64,000 nucleotides of DNA from JAVBSX01 sp051660685 (GTDB taxonomy: Bacteria > Planctomycetota > Planctomycetia > Pirellulales > Thermoguttaceae), in NCBI GenBank assembly GCA_051660685.1, contig JBOFQB010000051.1:18077-82076 (forward strand). Direction: 5' to 3'. Positions 56,909 through 64,000 of the stretch are shown here, in pieces. The translations under genes were made by a program, and so were the position numbers. How positions within the stretch are numbered: the stretch's first letter is position 1; each line of letters starts with the position of its first letter. Under the pieces are notes generated by a model. The model had not been told where the DNA came from, did no database searches, and saw only the letters and a program-made list of their open reading frames with translations.

Positions 56909-58468
56909 ATGGAAATGGAAAATGCCCCACGTTGTCATTGTTGTCCTCCCCCCCTCACGCAACCCTCAGAAAAAGACTTCACCTTAAATCGTCGTTCCTT
57001 TTTGGGCGGATCCGCCCTTGCCGGAACTGTTTTGGGCGGTCTCTCCTGGACTTCCGTCTTGCAAGGAGCGTCCTCTCCCGCAATTCCAATGCCGCAACCG
57101 CGAAATCCGCTTGTTGTCAAGCCGATTCTCGTCCATGATCTCCCCCAACGTCAAGAAGGTACAACCTGGCGCAACTGGGGAGGGGTCGATTCCAAAGAAG
57201 CGGCCCAAGAAGAAGTTGCACGAATCACCAAAGAATTGGCCGGAATCAAAAACAAAGCCGATTTTCCCGTTGAATTTATGGAGGTGACTGCAACAACGGA
57301 TATGGGGCCTATGCAGGATCATCCCGATGTTAAAGCAGCCGATCTCCTGATTGTTTACGGAGCAGGTGCTGCAATTGACCCGCTAAAACATATTGAGAAA
57401 GATGCGATTATTTTTCAACGTTGGAAAAGTGGTCCCGTTTATCTGCAATATGAAATCGTTTCCCCGCGTTTTCTGCGTCAACATACCGACACTCAAAAAG
57501 TCCCGCATATTCTTCCTGAAGATGTTGTGACCGATTCTCTGGACGAATTGACTTGGAGATTGCGTGCTCTTTGCGGTTTGAAAAACACGAAAAACGCCAA
57601 AATCATTACAATCGGCGGAGCAGGAGGTTGGGCCCAACCGGACGGTGTTGTTCCGAAACTGGTTGAGAAGGTTTGGGGATTTCAACTGCATGACATTTCC
57701 TATGATGAATTGGGGAAACTGATTCAAGCGGCGTCCGAGAATACGGAAACAGTTGCGCTTGCAAAAAGCAGGGCAACAGCGTATCTCAAACAGCCGCATA
57801 CGAAACTGGAGACGAAACCGGAATTTGTCGAACGTTGTTTCGTGCTCGATCAGGTTTTCCGTTCCATTCTGCAAGAATCCGGTTGTCGGAACATGACAAT
57901 CAACGCTTGTATGGGAACAATCATGCAGTATGCAAAAACAGCAGCCTGTTTGACACTCAGTCTCCTCAATGATGACGGTTATCTCGCTTTTTGTGAATCC
58001 GACTTCGTTGTCATTCCGTCCGGCGTTCTGCTCGCTAATATTGCTAATAAACCGGTCTTTTTGAACGATCCAACGTATCCTTACGATCAGATCATCACGC
58101 TTGCTCATTGCACAAGTCCGCGAAAAATGGACGGTAAAAAACTCGAAAAGGCCCGAATCGTCACGCATTTCGAGTCTGATTACGGAGCATCGCCTAAAGT
58201 CGATTATCCGAACGGAACGATTTGTACCAACATTGCCCCGGATTTCCTGTCCCGACGTTGGGTCGGTCTCCTCGGAGAAGTTGTCGATTCACCTTTTCGT
58301 CCCATTTGCCGAACTCAAATTGACATTCGGTACAAGTGTCCTTCTCAATTAGTCGCCGAAAGAATGCCCGGTTTTCATTGGATGTTCTCTTACGGTGATT
58401 ACATGAAAGAGTTGGGGTACGCACTTCGTCGGGTTGGTATAGAATGGGACAATCTCGACACCGTTTAA
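56909..58468 (+). CDS. Tat-exported sugar-isomerase-like protein
   Basis: A 519-residue protein. After a ~27-residue polar, Cys-rich leader comes a twin-arginine signal (NRRSFLGGSALAGTVLGGLSW). The mature part resembles L-fucose/L-arabinose isomerase-like proteins: WRLRALCGLKNTKNAKIITIGGAGGWAQ, CMGTIMQYAKTAACLTLSLLNDDGYLAFCESDFVVIPSG, HCTSPRKMDG and the C-terminal FHWMFSYGDYMKELGYALRRVGIEWDNL. Such enzymes are normally cytoplasmic, so the exported location is odd. The catalytic residues cannot be confirmed here. The ATG follows GGAG. Sec/Tat choice is judged by the RR motif. Confidence 0.78.
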   Translation: MEMENAPRCHCCPPPLTQPSEKDFTLNRRSFLGGSALAGTVLGGLSWTSVLQGASSPAIPMPQPRNPLVVKPILVHDLPQRQEGTTWRNWGGVDSKEAAQEEVARITKELAGIKNKADFPVEFMEVTATTDMGPMQDHPDVKAADLLIVYGAGAAIDPLKHIEKDAIIFQRWKSGPVYLQYEIVSPRFLRQHTDTQKVPHILPEDVVTDSLDELTWRLRALCGLKNTKNAKIITIGGAGGWAQPDGVVPKLVEKVWGFQLHDISYDELGKLIQAASENTETVALAKSRATAYLKQPHTKLETKPEFVERCFVLDQVFRSILQESGCRNMTINACMGTIMQYAKTAACLTLSLLNDDGYLAFCESDFVVIPSGVLLANIANKPVFLNDPTYPYDQIITLAHCTSPRKMDGKKLEKARIVTHFESDYGASPKVDYPNGTICTNIAPDFLSRRWVGLLGEVVDSPFRPICRTQIDIRYKCPSQLVAERMPGFHWMFSYGDYMKELGYALRRVGIEWDNLDTV

Positions 58469-58674
58469 CCGCGATACAACAAAGAGGAGGTAGGAGTTAG
58501 GGATTGGGGGATAGGGATTAGGGAGGAGCACTCCTCGCTTTGACGTAACGTGCCGATCATGCGTTAGATTACGTTGTTTACCTTTTACCCCATTCTCAAT
58601 TCTCCCCTCCTATTCCCCAACCCCTATTCCCTGTCCCCCACATCCACATTTTAACCCTTCATTCAGGTATTTTT
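58469..58674. repeat. Intergenic purine/pyrimidine tracts
   Basis: Right after the stop, a partial copy of the CGCGATAC repeat (58463-58480), then a G-rich tract (GGAGGTAGGAGTTAGGG...) and, ~80 bp later, a C-rich tract (CTCCCCTCCTATTCCCC...) that is roughly its complement. The C-rich tract leads up to the next gene. Confidence 0.6.
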
Positions 58675-59460
58675 ATGAAACGTTCTTTTGTATTAAGTTT
58701 GTTGACGATCTTTACTCTTCTTGCCGTTTCCTCCTCTTCCGTTGCTGAAGATTGGCGAAGTGGTATTCGTTGGAAAAAACCGCCTGTTGTAACTCCGGGG
58801 AACAATCCGGGCGATCCCCCCGCAGATGCTGTCATTCTTCTTGGCGAGGATTTTTCCGCTTGGAACGGCGGTCCCTGGACGGTTGAAGAGGGGGTAATGA
58901 CTGTTAAGCCGGGAACGGGAGATATTCGAACGAAGCAGGATTTTGGCAGTGTCCAGCTGCATCTGGAGTTTGCAACGCCGGAAAAAGTTGAGGGAGAAGG
59001 TCAAGGTCGGGGAAACAGCGGGGTCTTTTTTATTGACACTTATGAGGTGCAGATTCTGGATTCGTATGAGAATGACACTTATTATGACGGACAGTGTGCG
59101 TCGATATACAAACAGAGGGCTCCGATTGTCAACGCCTGTAAGCAACCGGGAGATTGGCAGACGTATGACATCATTTTTCATCGTCCTGAACTGAAAATTG
59201 AAGACGGCAAGGTTATTGAAGTGGTCCGACCGGCGTATGTAACGGTTCTTCAGAATGGACTGTTGGTGATCGATCACCATGAATTTGAGGGGACGACATT
59301 TTGGCATACAGCACCCGAATATGAACCACATGGTGCGACGGGGCCGATTCGGTTGCAGGATCATGGAAATCCGATTCGATTTCGGAACATTTGGGTCCGA
59401 GAAATACCGGATACGAACGCGAAACCGCCCCGAACGCGGGAACCCTACTTTAACCGTTAA
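58675..59460 (+). CDS. Exported DUF1080 (3-keto-disaccharide hydrolase-like) protein
   Basis: A 261-residue protein with a Sec signal peptide (MKRSFVLSLLTIFTLLAVSSSSVAED). The DUF1080 fold resembles family 16-type beta-sandwich glycosidases/lectins: FSAWNGGPWTVEEGVMTVKPGTGDIRTKQDFGSVQLHLEF, GNSGVFFIDTYEVQILDSYENDTYYDGQCASIYKQ, GDWQTYDIIFHRPEL and ATGPIRLQDHGNPIRFRNIWVREI. Planctomycetes carry dozens, often beside sulfatases. Some members hydrolyse 3-keto-disaccharides. The gene is monocistronic with a pyrimidine-rich leader. Confidence 0.9.
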   Translation: MKRSFVLSLLTIFTLLAVSSSSVAEDWRSGIRWKKPPVVTPGNNPGDPPADAVILLGEDFSAWNGGPWTVEEGVMTVKPGTGDIRTKQDFGSVQLHLEFATPEKVEGEGQGRGNSGVFFIDTYEVQILDSYENDTYYDGQCASIYKQRAPIVNACKQPGDWQTYDIIFHRPELKIEDGKVIEVVRPAYVTVLQNGLLVIDHHEFEGTTFWHTAPEYEPHGATGPIRLQDHGNPIRFRNIWVREIPDTNAKPPRTREPYFNR

Positions 59461-59568
59461 ACGGTGTCCGCAAAGAAAACCGTGTTCCAATCCTGTTCAT
59501 TTGATACCTTGTCGCGTCGTTTCTTCTCAAGCGACAAGGCATCTGAACGACGAGGTATCTCAAATCGT

Positions 59569-61347
59569 TCACGGTCTGTCTCCAACAGAATTGGCGATTT
59601 CATGGATTTCATCCAGAATAGTTTGGATTTCTCGGTCAACATTTTTGGGGTTCATGTAAGAAATCAGTTCCCAGAATCGTGATTTTTGAACTTGAGCAGG
59701 GCGACCAATTTTTTCAAAAAACTGGCGTAAAAGAGGTACTAGGACTTCCTCACTTGCTTTCAAATCAGAAGACCAGAGTGAATCGGCTTTTTTTTGATAC
59801 TCAATCAGTAATTTACTATATTCGTCAATACATTCCTTCATTATTATTTTGTACTTTGCACGATCCTCTTTAATGTCGTTTGGAAATTCTGATTTTACTT
59901 GATCGGACGCCCAGTTGAGTAAGACATCTTCGGAGGTGAAATAGTTTTCGATTTCCCTTTTTTCAAGACTTTTGATTCTCAGCGCATTGTGCAAATTATC
60001 GTCTGTCGGGATTTTCGATTGATCAATTCGATCAAAAACCGCATATCCCCGCAATGTGTCTGTTGCTTCTCGAATTGCGTAAAAATGTTTTTTGGCGGAA
60101 TTAGGCAGATTATCTCCTGTACAATGGAGAAAAACCCGTTCTGAAATCAGGTCATGTTCAGCAGGATGCTCCAGTATATGGGCAAATGCTCTGAATATGT
60201 CCAAGTCAGTTCGACCTTCAAGATACAGGACCCAACCTTTTTGTTGTGCGAGGTAATAGTTTTCCCAACCATATTCGACCAATGATTTTCTCAACTGGGA
60301 TTTGTCATTTAATAGATGCGGTTTTCCGAGAAACGCAACAACACGATCCCGTTCAGACGCTTCATTCAAAATGACTTCAGAATGAGTTGCAATGACGATT
60401 TGCCCTTGCTGTTGACCGACGACATTTTTTAATCGTTCGAAAATTCCTTTTTGACGCAAAATTTCCAAATGAGCATCCGGTTCATCGAGTAAAACAATCG
60501 CATTTGGATGCAGATAAAGGAATGTAATAATCAGCAGAACCTGTTGCAGTCCTCTTCCGGCAGATGACAATTCCAACTTGTCATCTTTACGAGAATAATT
60601 TTGATGAAAATAATAGACAAAAATTTCACCTCTGGACGGGTCATACTCCGGTTCTTGAAGTTGAATGCCAAATAAAGAGTCAATTTCTTTGACAACCTTA
60701 CCCCAGCTTTCATGCGTTTGTTCCGCACAATACAGAGCATAACAAAGATTTCGCAAAACCTGCGCGGTCTGTCCCTCACCAATTAAAACATTGATGCTCC
60801 CTTCTTCCAGTTTTCGTTCTGTTGCAGCAAGACCGGACATGGGGGGTAAAAAGGCAACTCGCATGTTTTGAATATACGCCCGAAAAATTTCTTCTGCCAA
60901 GTGCTGTTCAAATTCCTGCCGTGTTTGCTCGGTTGGGCGACAATAAAGAGTTTCTGGATTCGCATAATCAAATTCCAGACCACAAACCCATGTTTTCCCC
61001 TTATATCGACCTTCAACCGTTACTGAAATGCAAATATTCCTGGTCGACATTTTGTCTTCCGTTTTCTCGGACCGACGTACTTGTTGATTTTTCCAAAGAA
61101 AACGAGTATTTGAGGTCGGTATTGCGAGGAGGTCTTTACGATTGACAACGACACCTGACCGTTTTTTCGGAGATTTTTGGCTTTTTTCAGACAACCATTT
61201 GCGCAGACCACTCTCCCACAATGCAAGTGCTTGAAGAGCTGTTGTCTTGCCCGAATTGTTTGGACCAACCAAAACAACAGTTCCTTCCAAATCAATTGTG
61301 CAATCGTGTAAACCCTTAAAATTCTTTATTGTTAGTCTGGTCAGCAT
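59569..61347 (-). CDS. OLD-like ATPase with TOPRIM nuclease domain (putative defence gene)
   Basis: A 592-residue protein. The N-terminus is an ABC/SMC-type ATPase: Walker A GPNNSGKTTAL (~28), signature LSSAGRGLQQVL (~270), Walker B IVLLDEPDAHLE (~290) and the H-loop IVIATHSEV. A TOPRIM-like part follows with a Glu in VLYLEGRTDLDIF (~388) and FDRID (~440). The layout matches the OLD/GajA nuclease group, known for antiphage defence in some members. It is a single gene 88 bp downstream of thrS, on the same strand, without a partner helicase (as in Gabija). Whether it defends against phage is inference. It is somewhat more A/T-rich than neighbours by eye. Confidence 0.8.
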   Translation of the reverse strand: MLTRLTIKNFKGLHDCTIDLEGTVVLVGPNNSGKTTALQALALWESGLRKWLSEKSQKSPKKRSGVVVNRKDLLAIPTSNTRFLWKNQQVRRSEKTEDKMSTRNICISVTVEGRYKGKTWVCGLEFDYANPETLYCRPTEQTRQEFEQHLAEEIFRAYIQNMRVAFLPPMSGLAATERKLEEGSINVLIGEGQTAQVLRNLCYALYCAEQTHESWGKVVKEIDSLFGIQLQEPEYDPSRGEIFVYYFHQNYSRKDDKLELSSAGRGLQQVLLIITFLYLHPNAIVLLDEPDAHLEILRQKGIFERLKNVVGQQQGQIVIATHSEVILNEASERDRVVAFLGKPHLLNDKSQLRKSLVEYGWENYYLAQQKGWVLYLEGRTDLDIFRAFAHILEHPAEHDLISERVFLHCTGDNLPNSAKKHFYAIREATDTLRGYAVFDRIDQSKIPTDDNLHNALRIKSLEKREIENYFTSEDVLLNWASDQVKSEFPNDIKEDRAKYKIIMKECIDEYSKLLIEYQKKADSLWSSDLKASEEVLVPLLRQFFEKIGRPAQVQKSRFWELISYMNPKNVDREIQTILDEIHEIANSVGDRP

Positions 61348-61435
61348 CGAACGAATAACTCAGGAAGGGTTGATTCAATTCACGAAGAATTGTGTGGAGA
61401 CATTCAGGAACACAATCCTTATCTTGTCAACAATA

Positions 61436-63400
61436 CTACAGCACCCGGTTTTTGACTTCGGTTTCCAACCGTTCAACCAACTCGGCAATCGAGATTTCAC
61501 CCAGTTCGCCCTCTTTGCGCGAACGAAGAGCAACGGAATTGTTTTCCTCCTCTTTTGCCCCAACAACCGCCAGATAGGGGACCAAATCTAAACGCCCTTC
61601 CCGTATCTTCGCCCCTATCTTCTCACTCCGTAAGTCGCTGTGAACCCGAAATCCCCGTTCCGCCAATTCACCTTCAACTTTCCTTGCGTAATCGTTAAAC
61701 TTTTCGCTGACCGTTAATATCCGAATCTGTTCCGGCGCAAGCCAAGTTGGAAACGCCGCGCCAAAATGTTCAATCAGGATGCCGCAAAACCGCTCAAAGG
61801 AACCAAGAGGCGCACGATGTATCATAACCGGTGTATGCGGCTTGTTGTCGGGACCAATATATTCCAGTCCAAATCGTTCAGCACTCGGCAAATTGTAATC
61901 CAACTGGACGGTCCCCAGTTGCCATTTTCGGCCCAAACAGTCCCGGACAATAAAATCCGCTTTAGGTCCGTAAAACGCCGCTTCTCCTTCAACAATTTCC
62001 AGACTGGGTAAGTCCATCTCCTTACAAACCTTTTCAAGGGCTGCTTGCGCTTTTTTCCAGTTCTCTGGATTCCCCACATATTTGTCGCTTGTCCAATCAC
62101 GAAAACTGAGTCGGACCTCAAAATCGGTAAAACCAATTGTACTCAGGACATACAAGGTCATGTCAATACAACTACGGAATTCCTCTTCGACCTGATCGGG
62201 CGTACAGAAGATGTGCGCGTCATCTTGCGTGAACCCCCGAACCCGGGTTAAACCGTTCAGCTCGCCCGACTGTTCAAATCGGTGTACAGAACCGAATTCC
62301 GCGATTCGATACGGCAAATCACGATAAGATCGCGGTTTATTCTTGTAAATCATCACATGATGTGGACAATTCATGGGACGGAGCAAAAATTCGTCCCCGT
62401 CCTGCATGACAATCGGCGGAAATTGACTGTCCGCATAATACGGATAATGACCGGATGTCTTGAACAATTCGATGTTGCCGATTACAGGGGTGTTGACTTG
62501 GAAATAACCCCGTTTGACCAATTCCCCGGAAATGAAATTCTCCAGCTGTTTGCGCAAAATGGCCCCTTTCGGCAACCAAAGAACCAGTCCCTGACCGACT
62601 TTCGGTTCAATCATAAACAGTTCATGCTGTTTACCGAGAACCCGATGATCCCGTTTTTTCGCTTCTTCTAACTGCGTTAGATAGGTTTCTAACTCCTTTT
62701 TGTCAAAAAACGCCGTTCCGTACAACCGTTGCAACTGTTGTTGACTTGCATCACCTTTCCAATAGGCTCCTGCAACCGACATGAGTTTGACCGCTCCGAT
62801 CTGTTTGGGAGATGCAATATGAGGACCGCGACAGAGATCGAGAAACTCCCCTTGTCGATAAAAGGAGACGGTTTTCTCATTGGCAAGTCCTTCCTCAAGA
62901 TGCTCGACTTTGAGGGTCTGCCCCAAATCGCGCAACATCACAATTGCCTCATTCCGGTCAATCTCCAACCGTTCAAACGCCTCATCCTCCTTGATGATCC
63001 GTTTCATCTCCTCCTCGATTTTCGCAAAATCATCCTCAGAAAGTTTATGCTCCAACGAAAAATCGTAGTAAAACCCGTTTTCAACAGTCGGCCCAAATGC
63101 CAATTGTACGCCGTCAAACAGTCGCATAACGGCTCGCGCCATAATATGTGCGGTCGAATGTCGCAAAATGTCAAGCGATTCCGAATCCTTTTTGGTTAAC
63201 AGGCGAACTTTGACCGAACCGTTTTCGGGGAGTTGAAAGTCCGTTCCAACGATGATTGGAGTTGGATCGTCAGCCCGCTGAATTTCAGCAGCAACGGTTG
63301 CGCGAGCGAGACCTGCACTTATATTTTCAGCAACGTCAAGGACACGGATTGGGTTTTGAAATTCGCGGACCGAAGAGTCGGGCAAAATAACACTGAGCAT
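61436..63400 (-). CDS. thrS: Threonyl-tRNA synthetase
   Basis: A 654-residue class II synthetase that charges tRNA-Thr. The N-terminal TGS domain (MLSVILPDSSVREF...) is followed by the editing domain (DILRHSTAHIMARAVMRLFDG) and the class II core. RPMNCPHHVMIYKNKPRSYRDLP has the zinc-binding Cys and His. Then come HRFEQSGELNGLTRVRGFTQDDAHIFC and HRAPLGSFERFCGILIEHFGAAFPTWLAPEQ, and the anticodon-binding C-terminus. Length is normal for the enzyme. The start is followed upstream by a pyrimidine-rich leader and the CGCGATAC repeat. Downstream lies the OLD-like gene. Confidence 0.96.
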   Translation of the reverse strand: MLSVILPDSSVREFQNPIRVLDVAENISAGLARATVAAEIQRADDPTPIIVGTDFQLPENGSVKVRLLTKKDSESLDILRHSTAHIMARAVMRLFDGVQLAFGPTVENGFYYDFSLEHKLSEDDFAKIEEEMKRIIKEDEAFERLEIDRNEAIVMLRDLGQTLKVEHLEEGLANEKTVSFYRQGEFLDLCRGPHIASPKQIGAVKLMSVAGAYWKGDASQQQLQRLYGTAFFDKKELETYLTQLEEAKKRDHRVLGKQHELFMIEPKVGQGLVLWLPKGAILRKQLENFISGELVKRGYFQVNTPVIGNIELFKTSGHYPYYADSQFPPIVMQDGDEFLLRPMNCPHHVMIYKNKPRSYRDLPYRIAEFGSVHRFEQSGELNGLTRVRGFTQDDAHIFCTPDQVEEEFRSCIDMTLYVLSTIGFTDFEVRLSFRDWTSDKYVGNPENWKKAQAALEKVCKEMDLPSLEIVEGEAAFYGPKADFIVRDCLGRKWQLGTVQLDYNLPSAERFGLEYIGPDNKPHTPVMIHRAPLGSFERFCGILIEHFGAAFPTWLAPEQIRILTVSEKFNDYARKVEGELAERGFRVHSDLRSEKIGAKIREGRLDLVPYLAVVGAKEEENNSVALRSRKEGELGEISIAELVERLETEVKNRVL

Positions 63401-63440
63401 GGTATTGGGTTAGGAAATAGGGAGATAGAGGAGACGGAAT

Positions 63441-63466
63441 GTTTAGCCGCGATACACCGTATCGCG
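63441..63466 (+). repeat. CGCGATAC hairpin repeat, copy 3
   Basis: GTTTAGC then CGCGATAC/GTATCGCG arms with ACC in the loop; same orientation as 32384-32409. It lies between the partial FGE-like gene and thrS, both on the minus strand. Confidence 0.7.
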
Positions 63467-63491
63467 TGTTCAGAATCAAAACGGATACACA

Positions 63492-64000
63492 TTATTCACC
63501 AACGAAGGAGAGACGGAGCCCCAAGTAGTAGTCGCGGCGCGACGGCATATTCCCGTCCCGATCCGCGGACCGACAGCTCCCCGCGTCGTAGTCCCAGCAG
63601 CCCCCGCGATTCACGCGGCTGGAACCTATAGACGCTCCAACAGAGTCGGTTACAGTGCCAGTCGGATAATCGCCATGCCAATCACTACACCACTCCCACA
63701 CGTTACCGTGCATGTCGTATAAACCCCAACCATTCGCCGCATAAGAACCAACCGGTGTGGTTTTCTGCAAATATGGTCCCTTCGTCTCCGTTCCATAAGG
63801 ATAATTGCCATTACAATTTGCCCTATCCCCGTTCAACTCACTACCAAAACTAAACGGTGTTGTTGTTCCCGCACGACAGGCGTACTCCCAGTGTGCTTCC
63901 GTCGGTAAACTAAATTTGAAACCACTTGGCGATGAGTTGTTTAACTGCTTGATAAAATTCTGACAATCATCCCAACTCACCGTCTCCACCGGAAGGTTTT
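63492..64000 (-). CDS. Formylglycine-generating-enzyme (SUMF1)-like protein, partial
   Basis: Only the C-terminal ~169 residues are present; the frame is open to the window edge, and the in-frame GTG at 63989 is internal (preceded by NLPVETVSW). The SUMF1/FGE-sulfatase fold is clear: FSLPTEAHWEYACRAGTTTPFSFG, NCNGNYPYGTET, PVGSYAANGWGLYDMHGNVWEWCSDW, RVNRGGCWDYDAGSCRSADR and the final GLRLSF. True FGEs convert a sulfatase cysteine to formylglycine with two Cys in the C-terminal part. Many planctomycete relatives are non-catalytic, and the catalytic Cys pair is not obvious here. The N-terminal part lies outside. Confidence 0.9.
   Translation of the reverse strand, partial: NLPVETVSWDDCQNFIKQLNNSSPSGFKFSLPTEAHWEYACRAGTTTPFSFGSELNGDRANCNGNYPYGTETKGPYLQKTTPVGSYAANGWGLYDMHGNVWEWCSDWHGDYPTGTVTDSVGASIGSSRVNRGGCWDYDAGSCRSADRDGNMPSRRDYYLGLRLSFVGE

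Noticed and set aside
57383..58168. 261-residue minus-strand frame opposite the isomerase-like gene
   Set aside because: Antisense shadow without domain features.
58693..59490. 265-residue minus-strand frame opposite the DUF1080 gene
   Set aside because: Antisense shadow; the plus-strand gene is clearly real.

Overview
The window looks like a chromosomal segment of a Planctomycetota bacterium, probably an anaerobic, moderate-GC member of the Pirellulales/Thermoguttaceae type. This is inferred from gene content. Typical planctomycete families are a DUF1080 (3-keto-disaccharide hydrolase-like) protein, a ThuA-like protein, an exported ADP-ribosylglycohydrolase, a YdjY-like domain, a PEP-CTERM protein, chorismatase/RidA-like and UroD-like proteins, and many Tat/Sec-exported enzymes. 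An [FeFe] hydrogenase, ATP-dependent PEP carboxykinase and malate dehydrogenase fit a fermentative anaerobe. No rRNA, tRNA or CRISPR array was recognised.

Layout. 1-6.4 kb: pckA (5' end cut by the window), a UroD-like methyltransferase, a two-gene membrane operon, an exported ADP-ribosylglycohydrolase flanked by two copies of a ~100 bp MITE-like repeat, and a ymdB-like phosphodiesterase. 6.7-14.9 kb: Tat-signal [FeFe] hydrogenase, chorismatase/RidA-like protein, grpE, a UppP-YdjY fusion, two glycosyltransferases and a small lipoprotein. 15-25 kb: beta-helix protein, ppk-ppx, PEP-CTERM protein, CvpA and a large membrane protein with a Ser-rich tandem repeat. 25-32 kb: nspC, mdh, a pseudo-esterase and a 1070-residue LptA/OstA-like protein. 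32-38 kb, minus strand: an NtrC-type regulator, ricT, a second UroD-like gene and rsgA. 38-44 kb: a 32-residue basic peptide, a FabZ-like dehydratase, a ThuA protein, a type II restriction-modification pair, a homocysteine methyltransferase-like gene and hisC. 44-52.6 kb: RpoD-type sigma factor, a LuxR-type regulator, mnmG, a CinA-NadD fusion and trpB. 52.7-54.8 kb: three tandem toxin-antitoxin pairs. 54.8-64 kb: a sodium symporter, a Tat-signal sugar-isomerase-like protein, a DUF1080 protein, an OLD-like ATPase/TOPRIM gene, thrS and a partial formylglycine-generating-enzyme-like gene.

The most striking locus is the toxin-antitoxin array. The three antitoxins are almost identical over ~87-93 residues and then diverge. 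The three ParE-like toxins diverge over their first ~42 residues and are then almost identical. The variable antitoxin tail and variable toxin head are adjacent, across a 4-nt ATGA overlap, so each ~670 bp unit carries a ~190-210 bp variable cassette between near-identical flanks. This looks like a system for making new, mutually specific toxin-antitoxin pairs by recombination.

The intergenic DNA is rich in dispersed repeats. These include a family ending in GCTAACAAGTTT, one copy having 18-bp inverted ends and a perfect 10-bp direct repeat at the insertion site; TA-flanked MITE-like copies; CCGTCGG-centred palindromes; a CGCGATAC hairpin; and strand-polarised CCCTATTCCC tracts. Several proteins have inserted low-complexity segments (hydrogenase, RsgA, CvpA, the Ser-rich membrane protein, CinA-NadD), so short in-frame repeat expansion seems common in this genome.
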